This document shows positions 8,242-16,423 of a stretch of DNA of 64,000 nucleotides, piece after piece. Every line of letters starts with the position of its first letter. The stretch's first letter is position 1. This DNA is from VRUE01 sp963703175 (GTDB lineage: Bacteria; Actinomycetota; Thermoleophilia; Solirubrobacterales; 70-9), in NCBI GenBank assembly GCA_963703175.1, contig OY969794.1:2170001-2234000 (forward strand). The letters are read 5' to 3'. The notes beneath the pieces were generated by a model. That model had not been told where the DNA came from. It saw only the letters and a list, made by a program, of their open reading frames with translations, and made no database searches. Position numbers and translations under genes: made by a program.

Positions 8242-11200
8242 GCGATCTGGTCCCGGCCCCACAACGGCAGGGCCATTGTGCCGCGGTAGGTCCAGTCGTC
8301 GTCACGCTTTTCGCCGCTCAGCTCGCCGCCGTAGCGCCGTACCGCGGCCCGGTTGACGCCTAGGCCGCGGGCCGCGCCCGCTTGCGGTTTATCGGCGTCG
8401 GTTTTGTCGTTGAGCATTCGCATCGTGAATCGTCGGCCGTCCTCTGTTAGTTCGACCCGGATGTTGACGGGATCGTCGCGGTCGTGGTCTTGAGCGTGCT
8501 TGCGTTGGGTCGCGTTGGCGATCAGGTGTCGCGTGGCCCGTCGCACCACGTCGGAGTGGCAAAAGACGTTCGAGGAGGATGCTCCCTCGACAACCACCGT
8601 CCCCAGCGGCCTCTCCGTCGCCTGGGGATCTCCCATTGCCCGGTTAAGCTCCTCGCGCACCACCTCTCCGGCTTCACAGGGACACTCTTCACAGAGCTTC
8701 ATCAAGCCTTCTTTGGCGCAGAAGAAGAAGTGGTACCACCAGGACCAGCGCTGCAGCAGCTCCTCCCTTTTGCTCAGCGCAAGCCGGGGATCGCCGACGA
8801 AGCTGGTGAAGAGGTCGTCGATCTGGGCGAGGTCGGCCAGCGCCTGAGGTCCGCATGCTCGCCGCGCCTGGGCGATCTGATCGATCATGGCAGCGGCGGA
8901 GAGCCCCTCGACGACGATGTCCTCGACGACGGTCAGAACCGGCAGTGCCCTCCTCACCAGGAGGCTGCGCATCGCTTGCCAGCTGTGCATCGTTGTCTGC
9001 CAGCGTTTCGAGCTGCGCACCTGTTCGATTTGCATCGCGCCTCTGACGACTTCGATCGGCAGTTCGACGACATGGGCCAGGATCGGTTCGGCGAAGTTGT
9101 TGCGCAGATCGCGCCAGGCTGCCTGGGGGCCCAGGCGCCGGCTGCTTTCGACCCCCCGGTGGTACTCGAGATCGGCTTGTAGGGCTGAGACGGTGGCACC
9201 GACGACCGCGAGTCGCGGCTGCTCCAAGGAGTCGGGCGCCAGTGCCTCCTGTGACCGCTCCAGCGCGTCCTGTAGGGCGCCGCGATCGCGATCGCTGCGC
9301 TGGTAGGGGCGCCGCACGAGCGTGAAAGCGCCGAACAGCAGCTCGTTCGCGGGCTCGGGATCGTCGAGATCCCGGACGGCACTATGCAGCAGCCCCGGCA
9401 GGTCCTCCAGATAGGCGTCCTTGGAGACCGCGCGCAGGACGATGAAGTGCTGGCGGCGGAGGCTGGCGGCCAGCGTCGCGAAGTCCTCGTCTTCCATGCG
9501 CCGGCGCAGCGCCCCGACGAGCGCCTCGCGCACGCTCTTGAAGCGCAGCGGCGGCAACTTCAACCATCTGGGCTCGAGGGCCAGGGTACGGACGATCGGG
9601 TCGAGCTCCTTGGGGCCGGCACTTTCGATCCGTTCGCGCAGCCGCAGGCGTTCGGCGGTGGAGGAGCGGGCACGCTCGAACCGCTGGCGGGTGTCGAGGA
9701 CCTCGACCGCATCGCCGTGAGGCAGGGGGGAGCCCAGCGCATCGAAGGCGCCGAGCTCCCGGGCAGAGCTCAGACTGCGGGGCTCGAGAGCCTTGGCCAT
9801 CGCCCCCGCGTGACCGCGCAGGAGCTGCGTCGGAGCGTCGTCCGCGAACCTCCTGTAGTCGCCGGCGAGGCGGCAGGGCGCGCAGTCACCCACGCTGGAG
9901 AAGCCCATGTGGAAGCTGGAGAGGAAGCGGATGCTGGTCGCGGTGGTCGTCGTGGTCGCCTCGAGTTCCCCCCGGAACAATCGTGGCTGGGGGTCGGACT
10001 TTTCGGCGGATCGCCCGCGGATCGCTCGCAGGGTCGTCGCTCCGGCCTCCTCGTCATCGTCGAGTTGGCTGGTGAGGACGACCGCCAGGATCCTGCTCGC
10101 CCCCTTGTCGCCGGCGATCCGCAGCATCTCGTGCAGGGTGTGAAGGGTCACCGCACCCCAGTCGACGATCACAGCCCCGGTGCCGGCCTCGAAGTCGGTG
10201 TTCGGCGCAAGGAGCACGTTGCGCCCGTCGGAGACGGCCCGTGGGAAGCCGAGCGGAAGGTCCATCGGCAGGCGGTCGGGGTTCGCCGTCCAGGTACTGT
10301 GCACAAGGGCCGCGAGACTGCCGCCTCCGTCCGTAGGCCAGCCGGGGTGGAGTAGGGCCAGCTGTCGCGGCGCCTCCTCACCTGCCATGGGCTCACCCTC
10401 CGCGGACAACCAATCCTCGATCTCCATCACTATCGCGTCGGCAATCTGTCCGGCGGCCGGTCCGGCGAGCAGTCGCTTGATATCGAGGAAGGTCGCGAAG
10501 TGCCGTCTGCCGAGGCGGGCGATGTGGCCCGTGAGCAGGGCGTCGTCGCTCTTGGCGCACCAGTCGAGGACAGTCTTGGTCGGGATCTTCGGCTGCGGCG
10601 GAGCGGGCGGCTGCTGGAAGCCGACCGGCGGTCGGAAGGGCTCGATCGGCCGCGGCCGCGCGTCTGGCCGATCGAGGACAAGCGGCAGCTCAAGGAGCGA
10701 GGTCACCGGCAACGGGTGGCCCAGCGCGTGCAGCTCGGTGCGTTTGTCGCGCGCGTCGAGCACGCAGGCCACGGCACGCGGGTGGGCGCCGGCTCGAACC
10801 AGATCATGGATCGCGTGGCGCACGTGGTTGGCGGTCAGAATCACGTCGGTCAGGCAGACGAAGTCGGTGTCAGCGTGGACGAACGGCGCCCCGGGATCGT
10901 CTTGCATCCCGCTCTCGCCGGCCAGGACGATCTCCCTTCCCGTCGCCCCCACTGCCGCCTTGAAAGCCGAGACGAGGGCTTCGGGCAAGGAGCCGACGCA
11001 GACCACAGAAAGCTCGGCGTCGCCGTCTTCCCGATGGGCCTGGGACGAGGCCTGCAAGCCGAGGAGGTGTCCGACGAGACTGGGCCCACCGAGGGCCTCG
11101 ATTAGTTTCTCCGGGCTCAGCCAGCGTTCGACGGTGGCCAGCGTAGGGGTGACGATGACCTCGCCCTCGGCCGCCGTCTCGATCGTCGCGTCGGCAGCCG

Positions 11201-13040
11201 ACCCGATGCTCTCGCGCAGCCCGGCACTACTCGCGGCGGCGACCGCGAGCGGGGTCACAGCCACCCAGATGTCGTCTCCATCGGTCCCGATCCAGCGACG
11301 GAGCGGCTCCAGTATCTCGCTCAGCTCCGCCGGGGAGCAATGCCGCTGCTCGAGAATCTCCCCTCTCCGTGCGCGCATAGTCGGTCCGCGGGTGATCGTG
11401 TCGAGCACAGCGGCCTGCTCGCTGGTCACGCCCATCCACTCCGCTTGCCCGCGCTCGTCGATCACCATCACCGGGCTCTCCGCCCGGTCGCCTCGCTGTG
11501 CGCGGACGTCGTCGAACGCGCGCAGTAATGGCACCAGCTCGGTCCGCGACTGGCGAGGAGCGATGACCGCCAGCCCCGCTCGGTCGGCGAGGTCGTCGGC
11601 GACCTGCAGCAGCGTCAGGTAGGTCTCGTAATGGGCGTCGACGTCGGTCGGGAGGTCTCCGGCGACGAGTGCGATCTGCCCCTCGACGGTGCTGACCTTC
11701 TCGGCGAAGGCCCGTCGCAGCTCGTCGCTGCGCTCCGGTGGGGGCAATGCCGTCACGCCGATCGCCGAGACCCGCGAGTCATCCTCCGCGAGGTCGACTT
11801 CCGTTGCCCGCGGGACGGCTTTCGGGGCAAGAGTCAGGTCGACCAGCGTGCCCGGAGACCAAGCCAGCGGAGCTTCGCCGACCGGCTCACGCACGCGTGG
11901 CGGGTAGACGTAGCCGGCGAGCGCGTCGCCAGAGCGGAGCAGTAGGGCACCGTTGGCCTCGCCGACTGCGCGGCGAACGCTGGCGAGACCGCGGACGTAG
12001 CGTGACCTGGTCTCGTGTTTTTCCCGGCGGCTCGACCAAGGGGTCATCGAGTAGAAGAGCGTCGACTCGTTCTTGGACCACTCCCGCGCTTTGCCGCTCG
12101 AGGGCTGTGAGGGTTTGAACTCCGGTTCAAATGGCAGCGTGTTGCAGATCCCCAGCCCGGAATCACCGACGACCATCCGCAGGACCGCCGCCCCGCTGCG
12201 CTCGACCCAGCGCCCGTAGGCCTCGGTGCTGCGGTGGGCCCCGACTGCCACCGCGCCGGCGAAGAAGTTGCGCAGCACCACGCCGCCGACCAGCGCGGCC
12301 GGGGCGCACGAGACCTCCTTTCCCTCGGCCGCGTGATCGCGGACGTTGTCCAGCAACTCGCGGAAGACAACGGTCGCGATCGCTTCCGCCTCGCTGGGGG
12401 AGAGCGAGACGCCTCGCAGGGTGAGGAGACGAATCGCGTTGTGCTCCCAGGCCTCGCGTTCGACCGCGCCAAGTTCCGGCAGCCACTCGAGCGGCAGGAT
12501 GTTGGTGGGGGCGCGGCCATAGGGCTCTGACCCCGTTATCTCGCCGCCGCCGTGCTCCGCCTCGTCCTCGTCCTCTGCCTTGTCCTCCTGGCCCGGGTCG
12601 TAGTCGTACTCGACCCGGCACAACTCGCGAGCGTCGGGCACGTGATCCGGCACGAGGCAGCGGGCGAAGCCGCAGTTGTCCATGAAGCGCAGGGCTCCCT
12701 GGCGGTACCTCACCTGTGCTCGGATCGAAGCTTCGGCGCTGAGATGATGGCGCCCGTCGCCGGAGGTCGAGGCGATCCAGGCAAGCTCGCCGCGGCGCGG
12801 GCGTCCGAGGGGGAGGGCGACCTGGACCGGGGCGCGATGGCGCAGGGCGCCCTCGACAAGCAGGAGGATCTGGGCCAGCGCCCCAAAGTCCGCGTACTGA
12901 ACCCGCGAGAGGTCGAGTCGCAGCCCGGCATCGCGGACGTCCTCGCTCCAGCCGGCCTCTTTTAGGTAGGGCCGCAGGCCGCGAAGCTTCCCCTCCACCT
13001 CCTGGGGCGTCAGGACGGGTCGGAACTTGAGCAGGGTCAT
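8238..13040 (-). CDS. Giant multidomain signalling protein: STAS-like, GHKL ATPase, two PRTase-like modules, second GHKL-type ATPase
   Basis: A 1600-aa protein. Residues 1-90 resemble a STAS fold (LDLSRVQYADFGALAQILLL). Residues 200-405 form a GHKL ATPase module: N-box RELLDNVRDH with Glu228 and Asn232, G1 box VGDSGLGI at 291-298, and G2-like RGLASVRRAVGEANG. Residues 720-765 (CLTDVILTANHVRHAIHDLV) and 955-990 (AVIVDWGAVTLHTLHEML) look like the PRPP-binding loop of phosphoribosyltransferases. A Cys pair at 1053/1056 (CAPC) follows, then a Cys cluster at 1441-1455. The C-terminus (1480-1600) is a second histidine-kinase-like ATPase with LIANATQ (Asn1509) and GLGVNRAAVRRYGGEL, but without an obvious DxGxG. 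No phosphorylatable His domain is evident. It starts 33 bases after pyrF. The domain calls are motif-based; overall function unknown. Confidence 0.75.
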   Translation of the reverse strand: MTLLKFRPVLTPQEVEGKLRGLRPYLKEAGWSEDVRDAGLRLDLSRVQYADFGALAQILLLVEGALRHRAPVQVALPLGRPRRGELAWIASTSGDGRHHLSAEASIRAQVRYRQGALRFMDNCGFARCLVPDHVPDARELCRVEYDYDPGQEDKAEDEDEAEHGGGEITGSEPYGRAPTNILPLEWLPELGAVEREAWEHNAIRLLTLRGVSLSPSEAEAIATVVFRELLDNVRDHAAEGKEVSCAPAALVGGVVLRNFFAGAVAVGAHRSTEAYGRWVERSGAAVLRMVVGDSGLGICNTLPFEPEFKPSQPSSGKAREWSKNESTLFYSMTPWSSRREKHETRSRYVRGLASVRRAVGEANGALLLRSGDALAGYVYPPRVREPVGEAPLAWSPGTLVDLTLAPKAVPRATEVDLAEDDSRVSAIGVTALPPPERSDELRRAFAEKVSTVEGQIALVAGDLPTDVDAHYETYLTLLQVADDLADRAGLAVIAPRQSRTELVPLLRAFDDVRAQRGDRAESPVMVIDERGQAEWMGVTSEQAAVLDTITRGPTMRARRGEILEQRHCSPAELSEILEPLRRWIGTDGDDIWVAVTPLAVAAASSAGLRESIGSAADATIETAAEGEVIVTPTLATVERWLSPEKLIEALGGPSLVGHLLGLQASSQAHREDGDAELSVVCVGSLPEALVSAFKAAVGATGREIVLAGESGMQDDPGAPFVHADTDFVCLTDVILTANHVRHAIHDLVRAGAHPRAVACVLDARDKRTELHALGHPLPVTSLLELPLVLDRPDARPRPIEPFRPPVGFQQPPAPPQPKIPTKTVLDWCAKSDDALLTGHIARLGRRHFATFLDIKRLLAGPAAGQIADAIVMEIEDWLSAEGEPMAGEEAPRQLALLHPGWPTDGGGSLAALVHSTWTANPDRLPMDLPLGFPRAVSDGRNVLLAPNTDFEAGTGAVIVDWGAVTLHTLHEMLRIAGDKGASRILAVVLTSQLDDDEEAGATTLRAIRGRSAEKSDPQPRLFRGELEATTTTTATSIRFLSSFHMGFSSVGDCAPCRLAGDYRRFADDAPTQLLRGHAGAMAKALEPRSLSSARELGAFDALGSPLPHGDAVEVLDTRQRFERARSSTAERLRLRERIESAGPKELDPIVRTLALEPRWLKLPPLRFKSVREALVGALRRRMEDEDFATLAASLRRQHFIVLRAVSKDAYLEDLPGLLHSAVRDLDDPEPANELLFGAFTLVRRPYQRSDRDRGALQDALERSQEALAPDSLEQPRLAVVGATVSALQADLEYHRGVESSRRLGPQAAWRDLRNNFAEPILAHVVELPIEVVRGAMQIEQVRSSKRWQTTMHSWQAMRSLLVRRALPVLTVVEDIVVEGLSAAAMIDQIAQARRACGPQALADLAQIDDLFTSFVGDPRLALSKREELLQRWSWWYHFFFCAKEGLMKLCEECPCEAGEVVREELNRAMGDPQATERPLGTVVVEGASSSNVFCHSDVVRRATRHLIANATQRKHAQDHDRDDPVNIRVELTEDGRRFTMRMLNDKTDADKPQAGAARGLGVNRAAVRRYGGELSGEKRDDDWTYRGTMALPLWGRDQIA

Positions 13041-13073
13041 GTCGGTCGAGCCCCTCGCCAGGGCTGGCTCAGC

Positions 13074-13919
13074 TCACACCGCCCGGATAGCCTCGTCGAG
13101 GCGCCGCGCCTCGACGTGTGCGGCCGCGGCGAAGTCGGCTCCGTCGGAGGCAAAGATGATCGAGCGCGAGGCGTTGATCAGAAAGGACGAGCTGCCGACC
13201 TCGCGCTGAGCCTTGACGACCGCGTCGAGGTCGCCTCCCTGGGCGCCGATACCAGGGATCAGGATCGGCATCCCAGGCGGGACGTCACCTCTGATCTGTG
13301 CCATCTCCTCTGGATAGGTGGCGCCGACGACGAGGCCGCAGTTGCCGGCGCCGTTCCACGATGTCGCGACGGCCTTGGCGACCCGGCGGTAGAGGGGAAG
13401 GCCGTCGACGAGCAGGTCCTGAAACTCGCCGGCACCGGGGTTCGAGGTGCGCGCGAGTACGAAGACGAGTTTGTCCTCCGCGTCCAGGAACGGCTGCAGC
13501 GCCTCGCGGCCCAGGTAGGGGTGGACGGTGATTGCGTCGGCGCCGAGATCCTCGAAGGCCGACCGCACGTAGCCGGCGTTGGTGTTGCCGATGTCGGCCC
13601 GCTTGGCGTCGAGGATGACGGGAACCCCGGGGGCAAGCCGCTTGGCGGAGGCGATCGTGTCGGCTAGAGCCTCGATCCCCGCCCGGCCCAGCGCCTCGTA
13701 GAAGGCCGAGTTGGGCTTGAAGGCGCAGGCCACCTCGGCCGTCGCCTCGATCACCGCTTCGTTAAAGGCGACGACGCGTTGCGCCGGTGCCGCATCTGGT
13801 TGCAGCGCGGCGGGCAGGCGGCGGATGTCGGTATCGAGGCCGACGCAGACGTGTCTACCGGCTCCGAAATGCTCGGCGAGCCTCTCGCTGCAGGTCGCCA
13901 TCTTGCTCATTGCGCGCAT
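13074..13919 (-). CDS. pyrF: Orotidine 5'-phosphate decarboxylase (type 2, mycobacterial-like)
   Basis: The enzyme catalyses OMP to UMP, the last step of de novo pyrimidine synthesis, in the cytoplasm. The 281-aa product has the catalytic signature LDAKRADIGNT (Asp-x-Lys-x-x-Asp-Ile), the N-terminal strand VCVGLDTDIRRLP, and the phosphate-binding end PILIPGIGAQGGD/INASRSIIF, all characteristic of type 2 OMP decarboxylases. The ATG at 13919 is preceded by AGGGGGATAGG. The gene is packed 9 bases after a 54-aa gene and 33 bases before the giant GHKL gene on the same strand, not with other pyr genes, so its expression should follow this operon. Whether it is the only pyrF of the genome cannot be seen. 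Confidence 0.93.
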   Translation of the reverse strand: MRAMSKMATCSERLAEHFGAGRHVCVGLDTDIRRLPAALQPDAAPAQRVVAFNEAVIEATAEVACAFKPNSAFYEALGRAGIEALADTIASAKRLAPGVPVILDAKRADIGNTNAGYVRSAFEDLGADAITVHPYLGREALQPFLDAEDKLVFVLARTSNPGAGEFQDLLVDGLPLYRRVAKAVATSWNGAGNCGLVVGATYPEEMAQIRGDVPPGMPILIPGIGAQGGDLDAVVKAQREVGSSSFLINASRSIIFASDGADFAAAAHVEARRLDEAIRAV

Positions 13920-13928
13920 CCTATCCCC

Positions 13929-14093
13929 CTAGGCCTTCGCTCTAGAACGTTTATCTAAACCTAACTCGGCAGCCAACTGCTGAGCGCGACCCCAGAAAGA
14001 GGTGTCCGGCGGCAGCTGGTGACGGAGGAACCATTCGACTGCCATTTCGAAGTCGATGTCCTCAGCCACGCGCCTTTTCTGCGGAGGTCTCAC
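13929..14093 (-). CDS. Small protein (54 aa) between TIR/TPR gene and pyrF
   Basis: GTG 14093 overlaps the stop of the upstream TIR/TPR gene as GTGA, and the gene ends 9 bases before pyrF. The product is charged, with an acidic-aromatic centre (EDIDFEMAVEWFLRHQLPPD) and a basic C-terminus (DKRSRAKA). It is predicted to be helical and soluble, with no membrane segment. The tight coupling on both sides makes it likely to be a real gene. It could be a small partner or regulator of the TIR protein (inference). No family recognised. Confidence 0.6.
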   Translation of the reverse strand: MRPPQKRRVAEDIDFEMAVEWFLRHQLPPDTSFWGRAQQLAAELGLDKRSRAKA

Positions 14094-15475
14094 GCCTCGC
14101 CGGCCGCGCGACGTAGGGCCGCCACGACCTCGAGCACCCAGGTGTCAGGCTTGCCGAGTCGGGGGAGCACCGAGGCGAGAATCGTCAGATTGTCGGCGGT
14201 GCTCTTCAACATCCAGTCCTCCGGTTCCGTCTCGACCATCGCGCTCAGCGCTCTGCGGCCGAGCTCCTCCTCGCCTTGGGCGGCGGCCAGCTCGAGGATG
14301 GTGGCGGTCGTCCAGTAGTCGCGTGAGCTGAGTCCGCCCACCCGCGTCACCGCGAAGGCGACGACTGGCGTCAGTTCGACGACCTTGGCGAGGTCTTCGT
14401 CGCGGCCGCGACGGACGAGCAGGGTGATCAGGTTGATGCCGGGGTAGAAGTCGCGTGGGTCGACATTGAAGCCCCGCTCGTAGGCGGCGATCGCCTCGTC
14501 CAGGGCATCGGCCGCCCCTGGATCTCCGGTGGCCAGCCTCTCGCTCCAGCGGTCCTTGTGACAGCGGCCGAGGACCCCGAGCGTCTCCGGCGAGGGCCCG
14601 GCGCTGTCCAGGATCCCCTCGAGGATCGCGATCGCGCGATGCCGGTCGCCGGGGTCGTTGCGCCGATTCAGCGCCAGCGCGAGCTGCTCGCGCAAGGTAA
14701 CCACCGCGTTGAGCGGTCCCGGCATCGACTCGGCGACACGGACCATCTCATCCCAGGCTTCGATCGAACGGTAGGCGAGCATCACCGTGACCAGCAATTG
14801 CTCCTCTGGCTCTGGCAGGTGTCGAATCTGCTCCTCGATCTCCGCCAGGCGGGTTTTGGCCTCGCCGTCGTCGGCGCCCAGGCGGGCGGCCTCGACCGCC
14901 TGTAGCGTCAGTTCGGAGACCCAGAGGGCACGCGCCCTGAAGGCCTCGGTCGCCTCGCGTGGGAGCCTGACCCCGGGGTAGCCCTCGAGCAGCTGGAAGA
15001 GCGGCGAGTCCGCCGCTTCGTCGGATTTCGCAAGCTCCAAGCGCTCGCCGAGGGCGGCGCGCAGCGCGTCCGCGTCGACCAAGGCGCCGCTCTCGTCGAG
15101 CTCGTAGGGGATCGCCCGGATCAGGCCGACATCGAACGGCAGCGGCGCGATCTTGGCGTAGACGAGAATGGTCGATCGCGGTCGGGCGGCGTGCCGCACG
15201 CCGAGCTCGTAGAACACATTCGGATTGGCGAAGGTGAGGTTGGCGATGACGATCTCGGCCAGCAACAGCCGCTCGTACATCGGCTTGTGGATGATCCCGC
15301 CGAGCGTCTCCTCATCGGCGCGGATCACTTCTACGTCAGCGGTCTGGGCGGCGGACTTAATGCAGCTCTCGTAGAGCGCGTCGAAGTCGACAGTCTGGGT
15401 GCCCCCGGGGCTTGATCGTTCACCGAAGGGCATCGCGACGAAGAGCAGCGGCTTCGACGGATCCGGCTCGATCAC
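14090..15475 (-). CDS. TIR-like nucleotide-binding domain with TPR/TRAFs-binding-like repeats (DUF4071-like)
   Basis: A 461-aa protein. Residues 9-125 form a TIR-like fold: LLFVAMPFGE, DFDALYESCIKSA, EVIRADEE, and AEIVIANLTFANPNVFYELGVRHA, with Glu90 in the NVFYELG motif at the presumed catalytic position. Residues 160-455 are helical repeats with TPR-like pairs (AIAAYERGFNVDPRDFYPGINLITLLVR in two parts), as in bacterial proteins carrying the MAP3K TRAFs-binding domain. This domain pair is a recurring bacterial architecture of unknown biochemistry. TIR folds often cleave or bind NAD. It is the first gene of the five-gene minus-strand operon and is divergent from the acylphosphatase fusion. 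Confidence 0.78.
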   Translation of the reverse strand: MIEPDPSKPLLFVAMPFGERSSPGGTQTVDFDALYESCIKSAAQTADVEVIRADEETLGGIIHKPMYERLLLAEIVIANLTFANPNVFYELGVRHAARPRSTILVYAKIAPLPFDVGLIRAIPYELDESGALVDADALRAALGERLELAKSDEAADSPLFQLLEGYPGVRLPREATEAFRARALWVSELTLQAVEAARLGADDGEAKTRLAEIEEQIRHLPEPEEQLLVTVMLAYRSIEAWDEMVRVAESMPGPLNAVVTLREQLALALNRRNDPGDRHRAIAILEGILDSAGPSPETLGVLGRCHKDRWSERLATGDPGAADALDEAIAAYERGFNVDPRDFYPGINLITLLVRRGRDEDLAKVVELTPVVAFAVTRVGGLSSRDYWTTATILELAAAQGEEELGRRALSAMVETEPEDWMLKSTADNLTILASVLPRLGKPDTWVLEVVAALRRAAGEA

Positions 15476-15589
15476 CAGCGATCCTATGCTGAGGACCGTG
15501 AGGAAGGCTTCTTGTGGATTGGACCGAACGGCGCTGACCGAGTATGACTTTCAGATGCCCTTTGCCACTGGCCGCGAAGACGATCTCCC

Positions 15590-16363
15590 ATGTCGGGTGC
15601 CGTGACTGAGCAAGCGGAGACGAAAGCGGTGCGCGTCGTCGTGCGCGGGGATGTGCAGGGCGTCGGCTATCGCGACGCGACGTTGCGGCTGGCGTGCGAG
15701 CTTGGGGTGATGGGCTGGGTGCGCAACGAAGGGGATGGCAGTACGCGCGTCCACGCCGAGGGGCCTGAGCGGGTGGTCGAGGAGTTGATCTCGTTCTTGG
15801 AAGATGGTCCGCCGGCTGCACGCGTTAGCGAGGTGGCGGTCGAGCATGTGAAAATCGAGGGACACGAGCAGTTCGCGATCCGCGGTGTTAGCGCCGGCGT
15901 CTTCGTCATCCAGGAGCACGCTGCCACTGCCCATCACTTCGACTTGCGCTTAGAGGTGGACGGAGTGATGCGGTCGTGGGCGGTGCCGAAGGGCCCCTCA
16001 ATGGACCCGGCTGTCAAACGTCTCGCTCTGGAGGTCGCTGACCACGAGATCGCGCATAACGACTTTGAGGGTCCGATTGACGACGGTCACGTCATCGTTT
16101 GGGACCGTGGGAGCTACGAGCAGGGCGGCCGGGTGGCCTGGCCGCAAGCGCTCGAGCGTGGCCATGCCGTGTTTGTCGTCCATGGCGAGAAGCTGCGCGG
16201 CGGCTTCGCCCTGCAGCGCACCCGTCCTGGCCAGAAGCCCCAGTGGTTGCTGATCAAGCGGCGCGATGAGGATGCACGCCCGGGCTCGGACGTGATCGCC
16301 GAACGACCGCAGTCAGTCGCCAGCGGCAGCACGCTCGACGAGCTCGCGCAAGGACGCCGTTAA
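15590..16363 (+). CDS. Acylphosphatase fused to LigD-type 3'-phosphoesterase domain
   Basis: A 257-aa fusion. Residues 14-98 are an acylphosphatase: VVVRGDVQGVGYRDA carries the phosphate loop and catalytic Arg, and GWVRNEGDGS carries the catalytic Asn. Residues 103-235 match the DNA ligase D 3'-phosphoesterase domain: VIQEHAATAHHFDLRLE with the metal-binding His/Asp, SWAVPKGP, ADHEIAHNDFEG, VIVWDRGSYE, and WLLIKRRD near the end. The phosphoesterase trims 3'-phosphate or ribonucleotide ends before ligation in bacterial NHEJ; the acylphosphatase hydrolyses acyl phosphates. No Ku or ligase gene is adjacent. Start ATG 15590. The fusion is unusual and could be checked by domain-architecture counts. 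Confidence 0.85.
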   Translation: MSGAVTEQAETKAVRVVVRGDVQGVGYRDATLRLACELGVMGWVRNEGDGSTRVHAEGPERVVEELISFLEDGPPAARVSEVAVEHVKIEGHEQFAIRGVSAGVFVIQEHAATAHHFDLRLEVDGVMRSWAVPKGPSMDPAVKRLALEVADHEIAHNDFEGPIDDGHVIVWDRGSYEQGGRVAWPQALERGHAVFVVHGEKLRGGFALQRTRPGQKPQWLLIKRRDEDARPGSDVIAERPQSVASGSTLDELAQGRR

Positions 16364-16423
16364 GGCAATGGTCGGTGCATTGTCCAGGGGCAGTTGCGCT
16401 AACCGACATCCAAACGTTACGCT

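Noticed and set aside
10180..11622. Forward reading frame (480 codons) opposite the giant GHKL gene
   Set aside because: Ser/Arg/Pro-rich composition without domain motifs, no ribosome site; the reverse gene has clear ATPase boxes at both ends in one frame.
12552..12965. Forward frame of 137 codons opposite the start of the giant gene
   Set aside because: Antisense to the STAS-like region; Leu/Val-rich by frame effect only.
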